Source of the DNA: an uncultured Prevotellaceae bacterium
GTDB lineage: Bacteria > Bacteroidota > Bacteroidia > Bacteroidales > Bacteroidaceae
Assembly (NCBI GenBank): GCA_902792635.1
Contig: CADBAG010000027.1
Location: 1 to 42,876, forward strand
DNA length: 42,876 nucleotides
Direction of reading: 5' to 3'
Positions within the stretch are counted from its first letter, which is position 1; each line of letters begins with the position of its first letter. The notes below the pieces were generated by a model. The model had not been told where the DNA came from. It was given only the letters and a program-made list of their open reading frames with translations, and did not search any database. The position numbers were made by a program, and so were the translations under genes. Of the stretch, positions 41,102 to 42,876 are shown one piece after another.

Positions 41102-41488
41102 ATGTATAACAACAGAAAGACCATTATCAAGCTACGTTTGAACGACGAAGAACTGAAACTCTTCTTCCAAAAGTCAGTACGCTACCCTACGATGAGCAGC
41201 ATGATCCGAGATGCCGTAAGACAGTTCAATGACAGACAGACCATGGGCAAGCTACAATCTTTGACAGAACTGAAAAACTTCTATGTCAAGTACGAGCAGC
41301 AGTTGGGTTGGCTCGGCAGTAACTTTAACCAGTATATGCACCGGGCCAATGAGCTGAATGTATCTGGTCAGCTTACCGACAAACATCTGACCGAGATAAT
41401 CCTTCCTGTAGCTGGAAAAGGCTTGGAACTGATTCGAGAAATAAAACGTGAACTTGATTGCATCCACTCTAAACTTCTGAAACTATGA
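41102..41488 (+). CDS. MobC-like relaxosome accessory protein
   Basis: 128 residues. The N-terminus (KTIIKLRLNDEELKLFFQKS ... MSSMIRDAVRQF) has the look of a ribbon-helix-helix DNA-binding domain. The later LGWLGSNFNQYMHRANEL corresponds to the 'iGnNLNQ..r.aN' motif of MobC-family mobilization proteins. It would bind oriT and assist the relaxase. Its stop overlaps the relaxase start by four bases (ATGA), giving translational coupling. Confidence 0.85.
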   Translation: MYNNRKTIIKLRLNDEELKLFFQKSVRYPTMSSMIRDAVRQFNDRQTMGKLQSLTELKNFYVKYEQQLGWLGSNFNQYMHRANELNVSGQLTDKHLTEIILPVAGKGLELIREIKRELDCIHSKLLKL

Positions 41489-42810
41489 TTATCACCATTC
41501 TCCCCAACAGCAGTAACTTTCATGCCGTAGCCTATAACGAGAGAAAGGTCTCACAGGGACAAGCTGAACTGATAGAAGTTCGAAACTTCTCCTACATCAC
41601 CTCGCCTAAGGACTACACCGCAGAGAATTTCACCGACTACCTTGAGACTTACAGCCGCCGCAACACCCGTATTCAAAATGCCCAGTTTCATGTTGCTATC
41701 TCCTGTAAGGGAGATGAATACAGCTACGAACAGTTGCTTGACATTGCCCACCGTTATCTGAAAGAGATGGGCTATGCCGAGGAAGGCCAGCCACTTCTAG
41801 TCTATGCTCATCACGACACCCCCAATCATCACATCCACATCGTTACCAGTCGCGTTGCTCCGGATGGCCATAAAATCAGTAAGGACTTCGAGAAAAAGCG
41901 CAGCCGGGAGGTCACTGAGCGAATCATGAAGGAGTTCGAGCAAAGCATAGGTATTACTCACACCCTCCCTACTGAGGAGGAATGGGAAAAGGCCGTTGAT
42001 CATGCTTTGTCTTATCGCTACACTTCCAAGTCTCAGTTCTGTGCTATCCTTGAAAGTCAAGGATTCGACTGCAAGGATGACGAGGATAAGCCCGTCGTCC
42101 ATATCTATAGAAATTGTGAGGAAGTTGGTACCGTCCCCACGGACCTTATCATGCAACATGCCCTGAAGGATAACCGACCCAAAGACCAGCATCGTCGTCA
42201 GTTGAGAGCTATCCTCAAGAAATATCGTGATTTGTCAGCCAACAAGGAAGAGCTGGCAGCAGAAATGAAGAAGAAGTTCGGCATCAGCCTGGTGTTCTTC
42301 GGCAAGAAAGACAGTCCATACGGTTATGCCATTGTTGACCACAAGAACAAGACCGTCTTCAAGGGGGGCGAGTTTATCAGCATCCGTGAGCTGCAGCAGT
42401 TTGAAGACGTAGCCACCCGCTTTGCCAAGATAGAACAAACCATCGATACGCTTCTAGCAGACGCCCCTAATCTTACGACCGTCGACATCAACCGCATTCT
42501 CTATCGCCAATTTGGTACCCGCATCCATCAAGGTACCGTTTCATGGAACGGTGAAACGATCACGCTCAAAGATTCCGTGTGCGAGCAGCTCCGTCGGAAT
42601 TACCTAACCTCACAAGGGAAGACTATTGATGTCGATGGTGCAACTATCCCCACCACGCAAGCCCTCCATAATTCTAAAAGTACCACCCGAGTCAACAATC
42701 CACTTGTCAATGCAGGTGGTTCCCATGATACTAACCGTGAATCAGAAATCGATCAAGGTATGAATGTCAGTGAGATCGATAATCAAATCAAATCAAAAAT
42801 CTATATGTAA
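41485..42810 (+). CDS. Relaxase / mobilization nuclease (MOBP type)
   Basis: 441 residues. The relaxase domain occupies about the first 150-200 residues. Motif I is AVAYNERKVSQGQAEL, with Tyr17 a candidate nicking tyrosine. The metal-binding histidine motif is HHDTPNHHIHIVTSRV near residue 109, followed by GHKISKDFEKKRSREV. The C-terminal half is polar and unrecognised. The enzyme nicks oriT and leads the strand into a recipient, relying on another element's transfer pore since none is seen. The gene ends at a terminator. No primase or helicase domain is visible. Confidence 0.9.
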   Translation: MIITILPNSSNFHAVAYNERKVSQGQAELIEVRNFSYITSPKDYTAENFTDYLETYSRRNTRIQNAQFHVAISCKGDEYSYEQLLDIAHRYLKEMGYAEEGQPLLVYAHHDTPNHHIHIVTSRVAPDGHKISKDFEKKRSREVTERIMKEFEQSIGITHTLPTEEEWEKAVDHALSYRYTSKSQFCAILESQGFDCKDDEDKPVVHIYRNCEEVGTVPTDLIMQHALKDNRPKDQHRRQLRAILKKYRDLSANKEELAAEMKKKFGISLVFFGKKDSPYGYAIVDHKNKTVFKGGEFISIRELQQFEDVATRFAKIEQTIDTLLADAPNLTTVDINRILYRQFGTRIHQGTVSWNGETITLKDSVCEQLRRNYLTSQGKTIDVDGATIPTTQALHNSKSTTRVNNPLVNAGGSHDTNRESEIDQGMNVSEIDNQIKSKIYM

Positions 42811-42846
42811 AAGCCAAGTTTCTGTATTACAGATACTTGGCTTTTT
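42810..42846 (+). terminator. Terminator after the relaxase
   Basis: AAAGCCAAGT (42810-42819) pairs with ACTTGGCTTT (42834-42843), loop with an inner CTGTattACAG, then TTTTT. It overlaps the stop codon. The remaining 30 bases of the window hold nothing recognisable. Confidence 0.88.
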
Positions 42847-42876
42847 AAAGTTTGGATTATAATTTCATTCTACATT

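Overview
The window looks like a chromosome segment from a Prevotella-type member of the Bacteroidales. Three things point there: promoters of the Bacteroidetes form (TTTG or TTG, about 19-20 bases, then TAnnTTTG) in front of many genes; a tmRNA whose tag reads GENNYALAA; and RpoD sigma factors of about 290 residues without region 1.1. The large secreted proteins ending in a YDLNGR...GRKVVVK-type tail fit the same group. Species cannot be fixed from the sequence alone.

Layout. 1-7500: a surface/envelope block with the 3' end of a secreted protein, a 1316-residue protein built from repeated Ig/MBG-like modules, an OmpA-family protein and an Ig-like lipoprotein. Two related long palindromic elements lie between the first three genes. 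7600-13970: housekeeping genes ppdK, an RlmD/RumA-type RNA methyltransferase carrying a repeat-derived in-frame insertion, a primary-type sigma factor, and a DUF2400 protein. 14000-21880: an alpha-2-macroglobulin-like protein and a DUF1573 protein in one operon, bracketed by two direct copies of a complex nested-palindrome element. 21887-25798: ispH, a small membrane-anchored protein and mutS2. 25799-26317: a gene-free stretch with five 22-bp tandem repeats.

26318-32313 holds a Nim/pyridoxamine-oxidase-like protein and then a nearly complete pantothenate-to-CoA cluster: panC-panD, and panB divergent from coaBC-pantothenate kinase-DUF2520 protein-tyrosine phosphatase. No panE is seen, and the DUF2520 protein is a good candidate for the missing ketopantoate reductase. 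32264-36195 is thiamine: a separate ThiE/TenI-like gene, then a TPP riboswitch with a terminator controlling thiE-thiC-thiD. 36205-38095: bidirectional terminator, ssrA, a second RpoD-like sigma factor, tRNA-Arg(CCG) and tRNA-Lys(TTT).

From about 38100 to the right edge lies a mobilizable integrated element next to tRNA-Lys: an IntDOT-like tyrosine recombinase, a candidate oriT, a MobC-like accessory protein and a MOBP-type relaxase. The recombinase gene is split. Its N-terminal two thirds are on the plus strand, while its catalytic C-terminus, complete with its own terminator, lies 1.1 kb away on the minus strand. This implies inversion of a segment of about 1.4 kb with one breakpoint inside the gene. 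That inversion, the helically phased 10-bp repeats upstream of the recombinase, and an unannotated 55-residue membrane ORF inside the inverted segment are the most unusual things in the window.
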